A stretch of 8,011 bases of DNA, from positions 1 to 8,011 of the forward strand of contig PXAI01000016.1 in assembly GCA_003567135.1 (NCBI GenBank). The letters are read 5' to 3'. Made by a program: the position numbers and the translations under genes. Of the stretch, positions 6,701 through 8,011 are shown piece by piece (position 1 is the stretch's first letter; each line of letters begins with the position of its first letter). The stretch is from Balneolia bacterium. Its GTDB lineage: Bacteria > Bacteroidota > Rhodothermia > Balneolales > Cyclonatronaceae. The notes beneath the pieces were generated by a model. The model saw only the letters and a program-made list of their open reading frames with translations, made no database searches and was not told the origin of the DNA.

Positions 6701-8011
6701 ATCGATGCTGAAGCGGGAATTGATGCTGGTCGGGATTTCTTCATCAAACACAAAAAACGTAGAAATATTCAGCGAATCGGTGCGTCCGGTGAGGTTTACG
6801 CGGGGCTCCTCCTGCTGCAGATCAATCCATCCGCTGATTTGCAGCGAGCCGCCGCCGTTTTTCCAGTTCAGATCAGGTTCGAGAAATCCGTCGCGCATTA
6901 CGCCGGTGAACTCCAGATCGGAAATCACCACATTATCAATTTTTGAATCGCTGATGAACAGCCCAAAATCGAGATCCATATCCTCCCGCTGAATGCCTTC
7001 GCCGCGCAGCGAAAACTCGGTATCAATCACCGATTCCGGCATTTCAAGCGAAGCAAACTGATCCAGCTTAATTCGTCCGGTTTTCACGTCAGCGGCGTAT
7101 TTGAGCCTGTCTTTCCAGTCAGCTTCGGCGGTAATTTCCGCTTCTGAATCATCCGTAAAAAGCGTGATGTCCGTTTTAATATGATCAATACCACCGGAAA
7201 TTTTTCCACGAAGGGTGATCTTATCCCAGTCCCTGAACTTCATCTCTCCGATACTCTCGTGAGCGAATTTCAACTCGTCGTAAGAAGCCTGCAGCTGATC
7301 GATATTTAGCGAATAAGCCAGGCTCTCAGGATCGTGAAAGTTTTCGAGCGTTCCGTAGCCGGACAGTACCGCATTATTTTTCACCAGATAGAAATTACCC
7401 AGCGAAAGGTCCCGCATGGTTCCACTGGCGTCGAGCTCGAGCGCTACGGGATAGCCGGTTTCGGGAATTTCCGTGTAAATCTGCGCCCATTCATCGGGAT
7501 TGATTACAGATTCGTGAATGCGGAGCCTCAGATCTGTATTTTGGAGCTGCTCGGCTTTATCCCGCAGAAAAATATTCAGTCCGTCCGCTTCGGCCGTAAA
7601 ATCCAGCCTGGAGGATGCGGTTTCCAGAACAATCCGGTTCAGTTCTGTAAAGCGCTCATCTGAATAAAACTGGCCGCGGAGCTGTACAAATCCAATGTCA
7701 AGCTGCGGCACGCTGGCGTAAAGGGAACTCAGCCCGATAAATCTCTGGCGGTCGTTCAATTCAACGTTTCCGGAAAGACTGATGTCCGTTGCAGTAAACG
7801 GCTCGGGCAGCTCGACGCCATCCGGCAGTGAAAAGAACGAATCAATGTAAAGATGCCCGCCTGTGATATTTAAAGTCGGGAGGAAAATTTCGCTGAGAAA
7901 GCCCTGTTCGGACTCATCATCAGGCGCATCCTCATCCCGTTCGGGAAGATCGTTTGATCTGGCAAGCGCGCGCTGAAGCGAGTATTCGTTCTCAAGCTTG
8001 ATCAGCCTGGC
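3719..8011 (-). CDS. tamB: TamB-family translocation/assembly module protein (DUF490), N-terminus cut by window edge
   Basis: The frame is open from the right edge to a TAA at 3721-3719, giving 1430 residues with the N-terminal membrane anchor outside the window. The TTG at 7759 is internal: 84 in-frame codons precede it without a stop and read as more of the same beta-rich protein. TamB proteins span the periplasm as a long hydrophobic beta-groove and act with a TamA/BamA-type barrel in outer-membrane protein insertion or lipid transport. Most of the length is alternating beta strands of AsmA/TamB style, with no cysteine-rich or enzymatic motifs. The TamB C-terminal domain spans about 1010-1390. 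It includes TSTSQISIPVLDE, EGEYQFVGGDIFTKRF (near 1142) and DGGTIILDGAPLN, then amphipathic strands such as YFSVEVFYRQ. A basic stretch and an acidic tail (1408-1430) close the protein. It is already longer than the 1259-aa E. coli TamB, as is common in Bacteroidota. The family call is sure; the exact partner is not seen. Confidence 0.93.
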   Translation of the reverse strand, partial: ARLIKLENEYSLQRALARSNDLPERDEDAPDDESEQGFLSEIFLPTLNITGGHLYIDSFFSLPDGVELPEPFTATDISLSGNVELNDRQRFIGLSSLYASVPQLDIGFVQLRGQFYSDERFTELNRIVLETASSRLDFTAEADGLNIFLRDKAEQLQNTDLRLRIHESVINPDEWAQIYTEIPETGYPVALELDASGTMRDLSLGNFYLVKNNAVLSGYGTLENFHDPESLAYSLNIDQLQASYDELKFAHESIGEMKFRDWDKITLRGKISGGIDHIKTDITLFTDDSEAEITAEADWKDRLKYAADVKTGRIKLDQFASLEMPESVIDTEFSLRGEGIQREDMDLDFGLFISDSKIDNVVISDLEFTGVMRDGFLEPDLNWKNGGGSLQISGWIDLQQEEPRVNLTGRTDSLNISTFFVFDEEIPTSINSRFSIDTQGFSADRFQGDIFVQLRESMYNEYAIAEHEIIFDLDSPDQEYRTLRIDGTLLEAEITGSIVPSKLVLALDYWAEELNKTVQDRSLYDDAVILDRPAVYDPSLKEQINLDIRARIDDLDLLAVFLPGFPEIRTVSNLDMEIRSDREKLSINTELFADHMEINNFYADSVSFVMTSNFEPGNEFGFFSSRINANFAEMLVAGRSVRNTDLVIDAYDEAIVLQRMNALLGEDAQLNLAMSTVFSRRDVDIRVDEFIVGNDEYSWQNVRQTPIRIDTGRRIHIPMLELGSVDERILVDGVFSETDSDSVTYLLSNVQLGRISDLIGGETSFSGNVNGVFSSQTIRTAPTFFGDLHAEKLMLNENLVGDLSITSRYSGGEELFEIALAVETDEEKYAEYIERAEGRKQDMTAEGYFRTPASREPGDDGPLVHLEFDFKELDLWFVPLIVSDIFEDIKGGARGSGFFSAWSDTFDFDAEFEVIDVLARPVFLNPQLTLNGPILLNREDGVVFDNIQVRDNRNGTGVFRGYVDLNDFDEVKPLDLTLEMNNLNFLNNSFDPDSPFYGDISGTGVVNLNGTNRSALISTTETIRLTSTSQISIPVLDETSVDQQSRFIEFVDSFDQAFRTPEEDEIIRTVLDDLGFTDVFRLDLNFSASQPMSVRLIFDEVTGEIMNARGTGRLRVTLQDDDFQMFGRFDVTEGEYQFVGGDIFTKRFTLRDGGTIILDGAPLNTRVNITAAYRARPNIAVLRPGYDPEGDEIIRVPVDLILEITGTLESIENDFFFEFPSAMDAAQNATYLSVLNSDPQQKLFQATMLLFTGNFSPDPNLGGENFSQTAGQIGLNTLLSAQINNLLNSNISNLDIDLTLSGLDQADLGIALRLFDDRLILRREGIVTGEQANIGDFDVTYRINQYFSVEVFYRQDPMLPGFIQRTQGQFESVSGVGFEARIQYNTWSELRRRVTGSVGRLVGRRSGGTEEAAAQDADPEPDEDQAEQAE
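3722..3790 (-). other. Acidic C-terminal tail of TamB
   Basis: The last 23 residues (1408-1430 of the visible protein) contain ten Asp/Glu plus many Ala, Gln and Pro, and no basic residue. They follow an arginine-rich stretch (about 1386-1405: RRRVTGSVGRLVGRR) placed right after the final predicted beta strands. The tail looks disordered and lies beyond the conserved TamB C-terminal domain. Confidence 0.7.

Noticed and set aside
7757..7759. TTG as a possible start codon for a 1346-aa protein
   Set aside because: The same frame is open for 84 more codons up to the window edge and encodes matching beta-rich TamB sequence, so this TTG is an internal leucine codon of a gene that begins outside the window.

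Overview
The window holds three genes, all on the minus strand and reading from right to left. They are the 3' part of a tamB-family gene, a complete RNase R gene (rnr), and the 5' part of a secreted zinc-peptidase/beta-propeller gene that runs off the left edge. Nearly all of the 8 kb is coding. The only gaps are 27 nt between tamB and rnr, and 71 nt between rnr and the peptidase gene. I see no tRNA, rRNA, CRISPR array, insertion sequence or phage gene.

The source is most likely a Gram-negative bacterium of the Bacteroidota/Balneolota/Rhodothermota group. TamB implies an outer membrane. The C-terminal TamB region has the Bacteroidota-style form (a 'GGDIF..RF' strand followed by 'GGTI..DG.PLN'). 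RNase R has a lysine-rich N-terminus and lacks the long basic C-terminal tail of the enterobacterial enzyme. The peptidase-MA plus PD40 propeller layout is also one I associate with this group and its neighbours. Base composition looks balanced, near 50% GC by eye. The exact lineage is inference.

Layout: 8011-3719 (minus) encodes 1430 residues of TamB, with the N-terminal anchor outside the window. 3691-1541 (minus) encodes RNase R, 716 aa, with a good ribosome binding site. 1469-1 (minus) encodes a signal peptide, a gluzincin-type metallopeptidase domain and at least three to four PD40 blades, and is cut by the window edge.

The tight spacing and shared strand suggest that tamB and rnr are co-transcribed; the third gene may follow in the same unit. 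Two of the three products (TamB and the exported peptidase/propeller protein) belong to the envelope, while RNase R is a cytoplasmic RNA-decay enzyme, so the grouping is not one simple pathway. I did not find a convincing new system here. The peptidase/propeller protein is the least characterised item and the one most worth following beyond the window edge.
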